Shown here piece by piece: positions 36,171-44,662 of a DNA stretch of 64,000 nt. Each line of letters opens with the position of its first letter. Within the stretch, counting starts at the first letter, position 1. A program made the position numbers and the translations under genes. Location of the stretch: NCBI GenBank assembly GCA_000814665.1, contig JWIH01000010.1, forward strand, positions 124,001 through 188,000, given 5' to 3'. Below the pieces are notes generated by a model, which was not told the origin of the DNA, did no database searches, and worked only from the letters and a program-made list of their open reading frames with translations. Source of the DNA: Pseudoalteromonas flavipulchra NCIMB 2033 = ATCC BAA-314. Lineage in GTDB: Bacteria > Pseudomonadota > Gammaproteobacteria > Enterobacterales > Alteromonadaceae.

Positions 36171-36356
36171 TTAATACGGATTTGGACAAGTTCGAACCTG
36201 AAAGTGTGTAAACCAAGGACAGCCTTGATCGAACTTGCTTTCTGGGTATAAAGGTGGATTGCCAGCACCTGCAATATTTGGGGTTTGCGCCATTGGTAAG
36301 TCTTGTAAATCTTTTGAAAGGGACTTAATCGCCTTTTTGTTTAATTTAAGTTTCAT
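36171..36356 (-). CDS. Lanthipeptide-like (RiPP) precursor peptide
   Basis: 61-residue peptide. The leader MKLKLNKKAIKSLSKD resembles class I lanthipeptide leaders of the MKLxLNKKxIxxLS type; it ends with a TPNIAGAG double-Gly-like site. The 29-residue remainder has two Cys, two Thr and one Ser and is Pro-rich. RBS AAGGA sits 7 nt before ATG 36356. The peptide at 46924-47109 has the same leader pattern. No LanB, LanC, radical SAM or bacteriocin transporter gene lies nearby, so modification, if any, would be by enzymes elsewhere. The 107-residue protein gene at 36452 is divergent and could share control. Confidence 0.6.
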   Translation of the reverse strand: MKLKLNKKAIKSLSKDLQDLPMAQTPNIAGAGNPPLYPESKFDQGCPWFTHFQVRTCPNPY

Positions 36357-36451
36357 ACTTGTTTCCTTGTGTTAACTTCATTGTTTATCTTATCGAGAAA
36401 AGTGGAGAGTGCAAGGGGGATGGGTATTTTATTTATAGGAAGCATATATTG

Positions 36452-36775
36452 ATGAAAAATGTAGAAAACACAGAGCAGTTGGCTGCGGTAAATCAAAAGG
36501 TAGTAAGAGAAGGTGAGTGCTTACCATCGGTACAATTAAAAGATGGTAGCAGAGTACAGACTGGCACAGTAGCAACCATGTTGCATAATATCGAGCTTTA
36601 CAACGCCGGCGAGCGAGGACAGGTAGAGGGGGAGCTCAAGCTTGCAATCCCAACACTGTGTAAAATAGGTCTATTTGAGCTGTTTTCTGTGGAAGAGTGG
36701 TTGAGTGGGGATAATCCTGGCCGCCGATACGTGGGTGAATGTGCCAAGGCATTTTTAAGTAATGATGTTAGCTAA
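36452..36775 (+). CDS. Conserved-looking small protein of unknown function
   Basis: 107-residue soluble protein. The reading frame extends further upstream to 36359, but ATG 36452 has AGGAAG 9 nt upstream and gives a sensible N-terminus. The first half, REGECLPSVQLKDGSRVQTG, and TVATMLHNIELYNAGERG look conserved in character; no domain is identified. It is divergent from the RiPP-like precursor, with a shared 95-nt promoter region, and 132 nt upstream of the DUF3297 gene. Confidence 0.7.
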   Translation: MKNVENTEQLAAVNQKVVREGECLPSVQLKDGSRVQTGTVATMLHNIELYNAGERGQVEGELKLAIPTLCKIGLFELFSVEEWLSGDNPGRRYVGECAKAFLSNDVS

Positions 36776-36907
36776 ACTTCAGAGACCTCATAGCGCTCTT
36801 AAATCGATATAGTTTTAAATTCAATTGCGATTATAAGACGCTCAGCTATTGAGCGCACGCGTGGGATTACCTACAATACAGCATGCTTAAATAATTGAAG
36901 AAAAACG

Positions 36908-37156
36908 ATGACAGATTCAATCGAAAAACCAGCACTACCAGATAGACTTTCAATCAACCCTCGCAGCCCACATTATGCTAAAGAAGTGCTAGAACACCAC
37001 ATTGGCATCCGTTTTAACGGAAAAGAGCGCACGGATGTTGAAGAGTACTGCATCAGCGAAGGCTGGATTAAGGTAGCATCACCAAAGGCATTAGACCGTC
37101 GTGGTCAGCCTTTGCTACTGAAGTCAAAAGGGACTGTTGAAGCTTACTACTGCTAA
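36908..37156 (+). CDS. DUF3297 family protein
   Basis: 82 residues, matching the DUF3297 pattern: LPDRLSINPRSPHYAKEVLE near the start, VEEYCISEGWIKV and the LLLKSKGTVEAYY end. The family consists of small proteobacterial proteins of unknown function. A strong terminator follows the stop at 37176-37206. Confidence 0.88.
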   Translation: MTDSIEKPALPDRLSINPRSPHYAKEVLEHHIGIRFNGKERTDVEEYCISEGWIKVASPKALDRRGQPLLLKSKGTVEAYYC

Positions 37157-37175
37157 GCTTAACAAACAAAGATAC

Positions 37176-37206
37176 AAAAATGCCGGACTTTATCCGGCAT
37201 TTTTTT
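37176..37206 (+). terminator. Rho-independent terminator
   Basis: Stem ATGCCGGA / TCCGGCAT with a 5-nt CTTTA loop, preceded by an A run and followed by a T6 tract; strongest terminator of this region, also able to serve the convergent 37230 gene. Confidence 0.9.
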
Positions 37207-37229
37207 ACATCAATTATATTACCACTCAA

Positions 37230-37400
37230 TTAATGTGCTGAAGTTAACCAGCTCAGAAATTGACGTGCTTCGCCGCCATTGGCGAATTGTGTGATCTTAC
37301 GGCCCGTGCCGTCAGCAAAGATCACTTTAGATTTGTTCACCGAAATTGAGCGAATTGGTTGCTCAACACGGATCTCTGTTCCGTTATATGTATATGACAT
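37230..37400 (-). CDS. Small protein of unknown function
   Basis: 56-residue protein starting MSYTYNGTEIRVEQPIRS; an in-frame start at 37430 is less likely because GAG with 7-nt spacing precedes ATG 37400. It looks like a compact beta-rich fold (SVNKSKVIFADGTGRKIT) ending in a short helix with a Trp. No known domain is recognised. Confidence 0.6.
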   Translation of the reverse strand: MSYTYNGTEIRVEQPIRSISVNKSKVIFADGTGRKITQFANGGEARQFLSWLTSAH

Positions 37401-37430
37401 AATAAAACTCACTTTTATAATGCACAGCAA

Positions 37431-37796
37431 ATTAGCTGATGCTTTTGATAGTAGATGAGCTTCATTACAGTTTAGCGAACAGAAGACACTGTCCTCGCAA
37501 CGACCCGATATGGGTATGACAGCTTATACCAATTTTCTTAATTGGCTTGATTTCGCCTGACTATATTAAGCTCTACTTGTATTTTTTATGCGGACTTACT
37601 GGATCAAGGCAAGGAGGCATTACTTGAGGTTTGCTTTATTTTGAGAGGAAGTTAAAGCAAGAGAGGAATAATATAGAATTGCATTTTTAAAGCAAGCTTT
37701 TTATGTCAGCGGAGCGATAAATATTTTCAACACTTAGCCAAATTAAAGCACCTAAGTTTGCCCCGAGGCGTTAAACCCCGAGACATAGCTGCCCTA
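37431..37796. other. 366-nt intergenic stretch with short inverted repeats
   Basis: No convincing reading frame. It holds CCAATT-N5-AATTGG (37529-37545), TTGCTTTA / TAAAGCAA (37631-37660, 14-nt spacer) and a direct repeat of CCCCGAG near 37762-37780. These may be remnants of interspersed repeats; no copy was found elsewhere in the window. Confidence 0.4.
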
Positions 37797-38426
37797 TTAG
37801 CACAGCGTTTGTTCGACTGACTGCTTGCCGTTAAATAGCTCAAATGTTAGATTCTGAGGGGGTTGAGTGGCAAGGTAAACTAGCGCGTCTGCGACATTCT
37901 CTCGACTTATTACGGCATCTTCTCTATTTGTAGGGCGTGAAGTGGAGAATCCTCCGGTTGCAGGCTCATTTTGTAACGCACCTGGTCGGACTATGGTGTA
38001 GTTTACAATACTTTTTTGTAGGTGTTGGTCAGCCATGTGTTTGGCTACTAAGTACGGCTTAATTTCACTTTCAATGTTATCAGGATCGTCGGCGCCAATA
38101 GAGCTGACCATTATAAAATGCTTAACGTTTGCTTTCACTGCATAGTCAATGGCTTTAATGGCGGCCCATAAATCAATCAGTAGGGTTTTATCCGCACCAG
38201 TCTCTCCACCAGAGCCTGCGCTAAATATTACCTGCTCGACGTTGTCAAAGGCTGAGCTAAAATCGCCTTCAAGGTCTTGCTCAATGATAGTAAGTTGCTC
38301 AGACTGAATATCAGCTAGCTTGCTTTTATTGCGCACTAACGCCACGACGTCATGGCCTTGTTCCAGCATTTTCTTTGTCGTCATTTTTCCAATTTGACCA
38401 CTGGCACCAATGATTAAGGTCTTCAT
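37797..38426 (-). CDS. NAD(P)-binding atypical SDR (NmrA/SDR_a5-like)
   Basis: 209-residue NAD(P)-binding protein, with GASGQIG at 7-13 and a Rossmann start KTLIIGASGQIGKM; VSSIGADDPDN and YTIVRPGALQNEP follow the atypical SDR pattern. It lacks a clear Tyr-x-x-x-Lys pair, as in NmrA-like redox sensors. RBS AGGAG lies 7 nt before ATG 38426. The gene stands alone. It could bind NADP(H) as a sensor or reduce a small molecule. Confidence 0.88.
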   Translation of the reverse strand: MKTLIIGASGQIGKMTTKKMLEQGHDVVALVRNKSKLADIQSEQLTIIEQDLEGDFSSAFDNVEQVIFSAGSGGETGADKTLLIDLWAAIKAIDYAVKANVKHFIMVSSIGADDPDNIESEIKPYLVAKHMADQHLQKSIVNYTIVRPGALQNEPATGGFSTSRPTNREDAVISRENVADALVYLATQPPQNLTFELFNGKQSVEQTLC

Positions 38427-38563
38427 AGATAAACTCCTTTAAAGTGTTTGCTTAACTAAGACCTTGGGGTCATGGTGTAGATTTAAACCCCTGTGGTGGA
38501 AATAGGTTATAAATAGGTTATTAATAGGAGAGTAATTGCTGGGATAATCTAAAGACGTGGTGG

Positions 38564-39988
38564 TCAGGGAAAAGTTGACCACCTTAGGGCGAGGGAAGAG
38601 TGACCTGTTACTTTGCGAGCTCTAAAGTTACGGCCTTTCATTTTTCCTTCTGAGATTGTTTTAAGTGCCACGTTGGCAATACTGCGCTCAACCGCAACGT
38701 ATGATGACATCGCAGTGACTTTGATTTTGCCGATTTGATCACCTTTTAACGCTTGATTTGAGGTCAGTGCACCTAAGATATCACCCGGTCTTAATTTCGC
38801 TTTCTTACCGCCATCGATTTGAATGGTTACCATCGGCGCTCGGTTAATTTTGTTATTTAATACTTGATCGCTTGGCAAGGTATTGGGTTCAATGGTCTTG
38901 CCTAAATAGTCTTCGAGGGCATTTACTTTATGCGATTCTTTATAACTCATCAAAGAGCACGCCACGCCTTTATTGCCTGCACGTCCAGTTCTGCCAACGC
39001 GGTGAACATGTACTTCTGGGTCATGGGCGATATGGTAGTTGATCACCATATCTACATGATCGACGTCGATACCCCGGGCTGCGACATCCGTTGCCAATAA
39101 AATGGTCACGCTCTTATTCGCAAAACGAACTAATGTGCGGTCACGGTCTTTTTGCTCTAAGTCACCGTGAAGTGCTGCTGCATCAAAACCTAGGCTATAT
39201 AGGCTGTCGCATACGTTCTGGCATTCTGCCTTGGTGTTGCAGAAGATAACCGCTGAGTTTGGTTGAAATTGCATTAACAGCTTTTGTACCGCAGGCAATC
39301 TCGCATCGTTATTGTCGACTTCGTAAAAGTACTGTTCAATTGAGCTATCGTCATGTGTTGCTTCAACCGTGACTTTGGCTGCATCTTTCATGATGTGCTG
39401 CGCGAGCTGCTCTATTTTTGGTGGGTAAGTTGCACTAAATAACAGATTTTGTCGTGCTGTAGGGCAGTGATCTATGATGCACTGTAGTGACTCTTCAAAA
39501 CCCATCTCCAACATGCGATCCGCTTCATCCAGTACAAAGGTATTCACTTCATCTAGCGACAAACGGCCTTTGCGCAGGTGCTCTTCAATACGCCCTGGTG
39601 TACCCACAATGATGTGCGCACCATGTTCAAGAGAGCCAATTTGTGGACCCATAGGTGCACCACCGCACAGCGCTAACACTTTGATGTTATGGACTGCACG
39701 GGCAAGTTTGCGAATTTCAACCGCAACCTGATCGGCAAGCTCTCGAGTTGGGCATACCACAAGCGCCTGCACGCGAAAGCGTTTCACGTTTAAATTATGT
39801 AATAGTCCTAAAGAGAAAGCGGCGGTTTTACCTGAGCCTGTTTTACCTTGGCCAATGACATCTTTACCCGCCAAGATAAGCGGTAAGGTTTGTGCTTGAA
39901 TGTCAGTCATGGTGTGATACCCCAATGACGCGAGGTTATCGAGTAAGGCGCTGGAAAGTGAGGTACTTGAAAAAAGTGGCTGAGTCAA
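38564..39988 (-). CDS. dbpA: ATP-dependent RNA helicase DbpA
   Basis: DEAD-box helicase of 474 residues acting in 50S ribosome assembly. Q motif, GQGKTGSGKT Walker [14 protein letters not shown] (DEAD), LLFSATYP (SAT), and HRVGRTGRAG are all visible. The C-terminal DbpA domain (GDILGALTSNQALKGDQIGK, IANVALKTISEGKMKGRNFRARKV) recognises hairpin 92 of 23S rRNA, which identifies this as DbpA. The start is TTG 39988; the N-terminus then aligns well in spacing with E. coli DbpA, and no better ATG exists. An extra tail (TGHSSLALRWSTFP) follows the usual end. Confidence 0.95.
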   Translation of the reverse strand: MTQPLFSSTSLSSALLDNLASLGYHTMTDIQAQTLPLILAGKDVIGQGKTGSGKTAAFSLGLLHNLNVKRFRVQALVVCPTRELADQVAVEIRKLARAVHNIKVLALCGGAPMGPQIGSLEHGAHIIVGTPGRIEEHLRKGRLSLDEVNTFVLDEADRMLEMGFEESLQCIIDHCPTARQNLLFSATYPPKIEQLAQHIMKDAAKVTVEATHDDSSIEQYFYEVDNNDARLPAVQKLLMQFQPNSAVIFCNTKAECQNVCDSLYSLGFDAAALHGDLEQKDRDRTLVRFANKSVTILLATDVAARGIDVDHVDMVINYHIAHDPEVHVHRVGRTGRAGNKGVACSLMSYKESHKVNALEDYLGKTIEPNTLPSDQVLNNKINRAPMVTIQIDGGKKAKLRPGDILGALTSNQALKGDQIGKIKVTAMSSYVAVERSIANVALKTISEGKMKGRNFRARKVTGHSSLALRWSTFP

Positions 39989-40087
39989 AGTCGCTGTCTC
40001 TGTAGTTCTAAAACCGCAATTATAACATGGCTCGAACGGATAGCGCGTGTAAGGCCGAGATAAAATTTTTTACCACGGCCAAGTGCG

Positions 40088-40897
40088 TTAAAAAATAATC
40101 TTAAACATTTCCCATGAACAGGGATAAGTGGCATTACAGCCTATGACGGTAGGATGCACATTGGCTCCCGCGCCACCATTACCTGCGGCTTGGATATAGT
40201 GACCATTGATTGACTTAAGCGCCACTTTATCGCCATTTTGGATCAAGGCGCCGGGGTTATTCGGCAACTCAATCGTGAAGGTTTCCCAAATAGAAGCCAC
40301 CGTTCGGTTGGCATTTAACTCAGCGCCCCCACCTTGCTCTGCAACAAAGTAATAGCCAGTGGCTGTTTGAATGTGGATAGTGTCGCCATCAAACAGGTTA
40401 CCGCCGTTGACATCGATAAGATTAAACCGTTCCCAAGGGCCAATCGCAATACGATTGGCGTTTACTGTATTACCGCCATTATTTTCTGCAACGAAGTAAT
40501 ATTGTCCGCCCGTTTCAAACGACACATTAGTAAAAATCGTCGGGCCACATGGGGCTGTAGTGAAGGTTAAGTCTTCCCCTTGAATGGTGGTGCGAGGTGG
40601 CTTTGGATCTCCTCGAAAACGGAAATGATATTCGCTGCCGCACTCTAGGTTCGCTATTTGTGCGCTAACCGGGCCATTCACACCAGCCGGTGTTGCGAGT
40701 ACGCTGTAGCCGTAGTTAGTGGTTGGGCCATAATCAAACGTTTCTCCACTTAAACCAATAGTAGAGGCGGAGTAGCCGTTTAATTGAGCGGAGGTTTCTG
40801 TGATATTGCTCGCAGCTTGGGTCACATATTGCGTACCAGCGTGCGCTAAAAATGTACTACCAAACAATGTGAACAGTATCAATTTCAAGATATTCAT
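40088..40897 (-). CDS. Secreted FnIII + fascin-like beta-trefoil protein
   Basis: Exported protein of 269 residues, signal peptide ending near AHAGTQ. Residues about 22-120 form a fibronectin III-like domain (AASNITETSAQLNGYSAS, YHFRFRG). The rest has three trefoil repeats, each with a YYFVAE or HYIQAAG segment, then xNANRxxIGPWExF or a variant. This is the fascin/ricin-type fold pattern; the last repeat adds a cysteine pair. Likely a glycan- or protein-binding adhesin. RBS AGGAG lies 7 nt before ATG 40897. It sits between dbpA and rhlE, but a terminator separates it from rhlE. Confidence 0.65.
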   Translation of the reverse strand: MNILKLILFTLFGSTFLAHAGTQYVTQAASNITETSAQLNGYSASTIGLSGETFDYGPTTNYGYSVLATPAGVNGPVSAQIANLECGSEYHFRFRGDPKPPRTTIQGEDLTFTTAPCGPTIFTNVSFETGGQYYFVAENNGGNTVNANRIAIGPWERFNLIDVNGGNLFDGDTIHIQTATGYYFVAEQGGGAELNANRTVASIWETFTIELPNNPGALIQNGDKVALKSINGHYIQAAGNGGAGANVHPTVIGCNATYPCSWEMFKIIF

Positions 40898-40916
40898 TGT
40901 CTAGCTCCTTTGACGA

Positions 40917-40946
40917 AAAAAGGCTGTTACGATTAACAGCCTTTTT
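40917..40946 (-). terminator. Strong terminator of rhlE
   Basis: 13-bp perfect stem with AAAAAGGCTGTTA and TAACAGCCTTTTT around a 4-nt loop; reading on the minus strand it ends in a T-rich tract, so it terminates rhlE. Confidence 0.88.
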
Positions 40947-40999
40947 AGCTTAGGAGAAGGTGTTGCAAATGCTATTACACCTGCTTACACCATTAATTA

Positions 41000-42421
41000 T
41001 TAATTGCCAGAAGTGGGCTTCTGACGTGGTGTACGTTTTTCTCCAGCGTGTTGGCTCTTTGGCTTGTTTGCAGACGATGATGGGCGACGTCTGCGGTTGC
41101 CATTGTTATTACCTGCAGGTTTACCGTTGCTACTCGGTTTATTGTTGCGAGAACCTGAACTTTGCTTAGGTTTGTTTTTCGGCTGAGCAGAAGGTGCTTG
41201 CTCAGCGTCTGTCACCTTTGGTTTTTTCGGTTTCTTGGGCTTTTTCGGCTTGATTGGGCGCGTATCTAATTTTGACTCAGGTACGGCAAGTTGCGGTTCA
41301 AACCCAGGCTCCACTTTACGTGGCACCAGCTGTTGAATTAATCGTTCAATGCCAAATAAGTCGCTTGCGGTCTCTTGGGTAACAAACGAGATAGCTTCAC
41401 CTGTCGCACCAGCGCGGCCTGTTCTACCGATACGGTGAACATAATCTTCGTAAACATTTGGCAGGTCAAAGTTCACGACATGAGGCAACTCTTGAATATC
41501 CAAGCCCCGTGCCACAATATCAGTGGCAACAAGTACACGTACTTCACCATTTTTAAAGCCAGCAAGGGCTTTCATGCGAGCGCTTTGGCTTTTATTACCA
41601 TGGATTGCTGCGGCATTGATCTTGTCTTTTTCTAGATCCTTAACCAAGCGGTTGGCACCGTGTTTTGTGCGGGTGAATACCAACACTTGTTGCCAATCAT
41701 GCGTTTGCACTAAATGCTTGAGTAAGCTCGTACGTTTACTTTTGTCTACCGGGTATACCCATTGAGTCACGCTTTTTGCTGTGCTGTTTGCTGGTGCCAC
41801 AGAAATCTCTACTGGATCATGAATTAGCCCTTTTGCCAATGCTCTAATCTCTTCAGAGAAAGTGGCAGAGAACATCAAGTTTTGTCTGCGGCTTGGCAAT
41901 ACTTTGATGATGCGCTTGATATCGTGAATAAAGCCCATGTCTAGCATACGGTCGGCTTCATCCAATACCAGTACTTCAAGGTCATCAAATTTGACAGCAT
42001 TTTGCTGGTAAAGGTCGAGTAATCGCCCAGGTGTTGCCACTAAAACATCAATGCCTTTACGCAGCTTCATCATTTGCGGATTGATCTTCACACCGCCGTA
42101 AACAACTTCAGAGCTGATAGGCAGGTGTTTACTGTACAGCGAAACACTTTGCCATACTTGGTCAGCAAGCTCTCTGGTTGGCGTTAGAATTAACGCGCGT
42201 ACATTGTTCGCACGTGGCTTAGTACCGGCAATCAGCTTTTGCAACAAAGGTAATGTAAAGCCCGCTGTTTTACCCGTTCCCGTTTGCGCCGCAGCCATCA
42301 CGTCTCTGCCTTCTAAAATAGCAGGAATGGCTTGCTCTTGAATGGGAGTCGGTTTGTCGTAACCTTGTTCGACAACGGCTTGATTTATTTCTGGGGCTAA
42401 ACCTAGGTGGCTAAAGCTCAT
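41000..42421 (-). CDS. rhlE: ATP-dependent RNA helicase RhlE-like (DEAD-box)
   Basis: DEAD-box RNA helicase of 473 residues. Visible motifs: Q motif ([16 protein letters not shown]), Walker [49 protein letters not shown] and [10 protein letters not shown]. After residue about 375 a low-complexity Lys/Pro/Asn/Gly/Arg-rich tail follows, as in RhlE subfamily helicases that bind RNA non-specifically. Predicted role in ribosome assembly or mRNA decay. ATG 42421 is the only sensible start. The nearby dbpA is on the same strand but separately transcribed. Confidence 0.9.
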   Translation of the reverse strand: MSFSHLGLAPEINQAVVEQGYDKPTPIQEQAIPAILEGRDVMAAAQTGTGKTAGFTLPLLQKLIAGTKPRANNVRALILTPTRELADQVWQSVSLYSKHLPISSEVVYGGVKINPQMMKLRKGIDVLVATPGRLLDLYQQNAVKFDDLEVLVLDEADRMLDMGFIHDIKRIIKVLPSRRQNLMFSATFSEEIRALAKGLIHDPVEISVAPANSTAKSVTQWVYPVDKSKRTSLLKHLVQTHDWQQVLVFTRTKHGANRLVKDLEKDKINAAAIHGNKSQSARMKALAGFKNGEVRVLVATDIVARGLDIQELPHVVNFDLPNVYEDYVHRIGRTGRAGATGEAISFVTQETASDLFGIERLIQQLVPRKVEPGFEPQLAVPESKLDTRPIKPKKPKKPKKPKVTDAEQAPSAQPKNKPKQSSGSRNNKPSSNGKPAGNNNGNRRRRPSSSANKPKSQHAGEKRTPRQKPTSGN

Positions 42422-42626
42422 GATTTTGTACTCTGTATTGGGCGGCGGGCAAGAGTACAGTATTTACTCCGCTTAAGCAATTTCGCCGTGTTGTTAAATT
42501 GCCCCGAGTTAAATAACGATAGGCGGGTAGATAACAAAGCATAGCGTAAACATCAGGGTTACAATCAAAATAAATGAAAGGAAACGTTCGTACTGCAGGT
42601 CTATTGATGGCATTAGTTATTCACGA

Positions 42627-42667
42627 CCAGTTTGCGCTGTATATAAGTCACTAATTCGGCAAACTGG
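42627..42667 (+). promoter_or_regulatory. Inverted repeat upstream of catalase-like gene
   Basis: 9-bp perfect inverted repeat CCAGTTTGC / GCAAACTGG, 23-nt spacer, ending about 20 nt before the GTG start of the catalase-like gene. It could be an operator or a leader hairpin. Confidence 0.4.
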
Positions 42668-42687
42668 CTTAACTTAGGAGCCGTTTT

Positions 42688-43698
42688 GTGAAATACACAT
42701 CTGTATCCTTGTTAGAAAAGGGGTTTTATGTTGCGAGCCTTGCAGTTGCGTTGTTACTTTCACCATTAACACAAGCGCAAACTGAGCAAGTCACCGCCCA
42801 GCAATTTGTCGATTTGCAACAAGGGCAAGCCCATTTCCCGGGGTTTCGTAGGGCACACGCAAAAGGGATTTGTGTGTCAGGAGAGTTTAAATCGAATGGA
42901 CGGCTATCTCAGTACTCAAACGCAACCGTTTTTAAAGCCGGCACGCATCCATTTATTGGTCGATTGTCCATTGCTGGAAATAATCCGCACGCTGCGGAGT
43001 TGACGGCACCAGTAAGGAGCTTCGCGCTGAGCTTCGTAACAGGTGCTGAGCGTTGGAATATTGCGATGAATACGCCTCCAGTGATGGCGGTAACGAATCC
43101 GCATGATTTTTATCAGCAAATTGTTGCTCTGAAGCAGGGCAAAGAGGCAGTAAAAGACTTTTTTGCAGAGCACCCTGAAAGTGCGGACTTTTTGGCATGG
43201 AAAGCGAGTTACACGCCAAGCTCGAGTTTTGCCCTTGAGACTTATCATAGTATTAATGCATTTTATTTGGTTGATGAAAAAGCGCAGCGTCAGGCTATTC
43301 GCTGGAAAATGCTGCCATTAAATGAAGAAAGTAAAAATCCTTACACAGGCAAAGACGCGCTACAGCAAGAATTTGCAACTCGATTAGAGAAAGGATCGGT
43401 ACGCTTCAATTGGCAGTTTATATTTGCCAAGCAAGAAGATGATGAAAATAATCCAGCCAAACTTTGGCCCAGTAACCGCGCGAAGGTAGATGCAGGAGAG
43501 ATCTTCATAACGCATTGGCAACCGCAATTATCGGGTAACTGCCATGCACTCAATTTTGACCCCTTGATACTACCTAGCGGTGTTATAGCAACCGAAGATC
43601 CAATTCTAAGAGCGCGTTCTGCTGCCTATGCAGAGTCCTATCGCCGTAGGGCTAAGGAGCAATTGATGGGCGCGCTTGAGGAGACAGCGAATGACTGA
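42688..43698 (+). CDS. Periplasmic catalase-family peroxidase (SrpA-like)
   Basis: Exported haem peroxidase of 336 residues with a signal peptide to about residue 31. The catalase core lacks the long N-terminal arm and C-terminal flavodoxin-like region, as in the catalase-related SrpA/KatA-like short family. The distal His is probably His57 (FRRAHAKG), preceding CVSGEFKSNG; the proximal region is near ARSAAYAESYRRR. It ends where cytochrome b561 begins (8-nt overlap), which suggests electron delivery to the peroxidase. GTG start with GGAG 7 nt upstream. Substrate or reductant unknown. Confidence 0.85.
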   Translation: MKYTSVSLLEKGFYVASLAVALLLSPLTQAQTEQVTAQQFVDLQQGQAHFPGFRRAHAKGICVSGEFKSNGRLSQYSNATVFKAGTHPFIGRLSIAGNNPHAAELTAPVRSFALSFVTGAERWNIAMNTPPVMAVTNPHDFYQQIVALKQGKEAVKDFFAEHPESADFLAWKASYTPSSSFALETYHSINAFYLVDEKAQRQAIRWKMLPLNEESKNPYTGKDALQQEFATRLEKGSVRFNWQFIFAKQEDDENNPAKLWPSNRAKVDAGEIFITHWQPQLSGNCHALNFDPLILPSGVIATEDPILRARSAAYAESYRRRAKEQLMGALEETAND

Positions 43699-44218
43699 TC
43701 AAATAACACGATTTAATCTTGCGATGAGAGTGCTTCACTGGTCTATGGCATTACTTATTTTTGCTATGGTTTTTGCAGGACTTGCGATGGTACGTGCGCT
43801 TGAGCCTTGGCAGCTTACTTTACTGGGGCTACATAAACCTTTTGGTACGCTGGCACTTTTGCTACTTTTATTGCGCTTTCTTATTAGAATAAAGTCATCG
43901 ACACCTAGCTTGCCATCTGGGATGTCGACAATACAAGTCAAACTGGCCAAATTCAGCCACTGGCTGCTTTACGCATTGATGTTAATCATACCGACTAGCG
44001 GCCTGTTGATGCAGTATTATGCAGCGCGACCAATTGTGGTGTTCGACTTTTTCACCATTCCAGCCGCTATGGTGCCTCACATCGAGTATTTTGCTGTATT
44101 TCGCGAAGGGCACAGTTTAGCTATATTGCTACTGATTACAGTACTTGCAGTTCATATTGGAGCGGCGCTTTACCATCACTTTATAAGAAAAGATGGCGTG
44201 CTAAAAAGCATGTTGTAA
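43691..44218 (+). CDS. Cytochrome b561
   Basis: 175-residue four-helix membrane cytochrome. Haem ligands are suggested by VLHWSMALLIFAMV, LHKPFGTLALLL, FSHWLLYALMLIIPTSG and LAVHIGAALYHHFI. A reading from TTG 43676 exists, but ATG 43691 has GAGGAG 6 nt upstream. Its start overlaps the end of the catalase-like gene, so the two proteins are probably a membrane electron donor and a periplasmic peroxidase. Confidence 0.92.
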   Translation: MTDQITRFNLAMRVLHWSMALLIFAMVFAGLAMVRALEPWQLTLLGLHKPFGTLALLLLLLRFLIRIKSSTPSLPSGMSTIQVKLAKFSHWLLYALMLIIPTSGLLMQYYAARPIVVFDFFTIPAAMVPHIEYFAVFREGHSLAILLLITVLAVHIGAALYHHFIRKDGVLKSML

Positions 44219-44263
44219 TCAACAAAGAGTCATTGTAAGTAAAAACAGTTAAATTACCGCGCC

Positions 44264-44545
44264 CTAACACTCTAGTGTCATATTGGTGTCGAAATAGCCT
44301 ATGTTGCACTCGGCTTGTTTAATGGCGGGATAGCTTTGCTCCATCGCAGCCCTTAGCAAGTTTTTATAATCGCTTCTTATGATACTGCTAACCAAACGAG
44401 TTACGCCAAAGTCTAGAAGCACAAAATAAATAACGAGATGTAAAAACTCTCGAATATCTCGTATGTGCCATTTAAAATTGTGTGTTTTTAATACGTTAGC
44501 TAGGTGTGATTTGTTCTTAGCGAGCCAATTGATGGCTTGGATAAT
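44264..44545 (-). pseudogene. Start-less coding-like remnant
   Basis: Open frame of 93 sense codons ending TAG at 44264-44266, in the 444-nt gap after cytochrome b561. The frame upstream is interrupted by TGA at 44546-44548. The product includes IIQAINWLAKNKSHLANVLK and RDIREFLHLVIYFVLLDFGV, which reads like real protein rather than noise, but has no ATG, GTG or TTG near the 5' end. It may be a decayed gene or a truncated fragment. No family is recognised. The frame 5' of the TGA is also open (SPATSEQ then stop), fitting a nonsense mutation. Confidence 0.35.
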
Positions 44546-44662
44546 TCACTGCTCGCTAGTTGCAGGCGATTTGCATGTTGAAATGACAATGTTTGACTGG
44601 TAAGTTATTAAAAATACTAAATAAAATTAGCTTGAATGTTGTTGTTTTTGACTTGTGGATAA

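Noticed and set aside
41221..41260. Repetitive Lys/Pro tract in the rhlE tail, considered as a separate repeat element
   Set aside because: It is ordinary low-complexity sequence of an RhlE-type C-terminal tail.
42916..43248. Minus-strand frames inside the catalase-like gene
   Set aside because: Fully antisense to a domain-supported gene with no RBS or family pattern.
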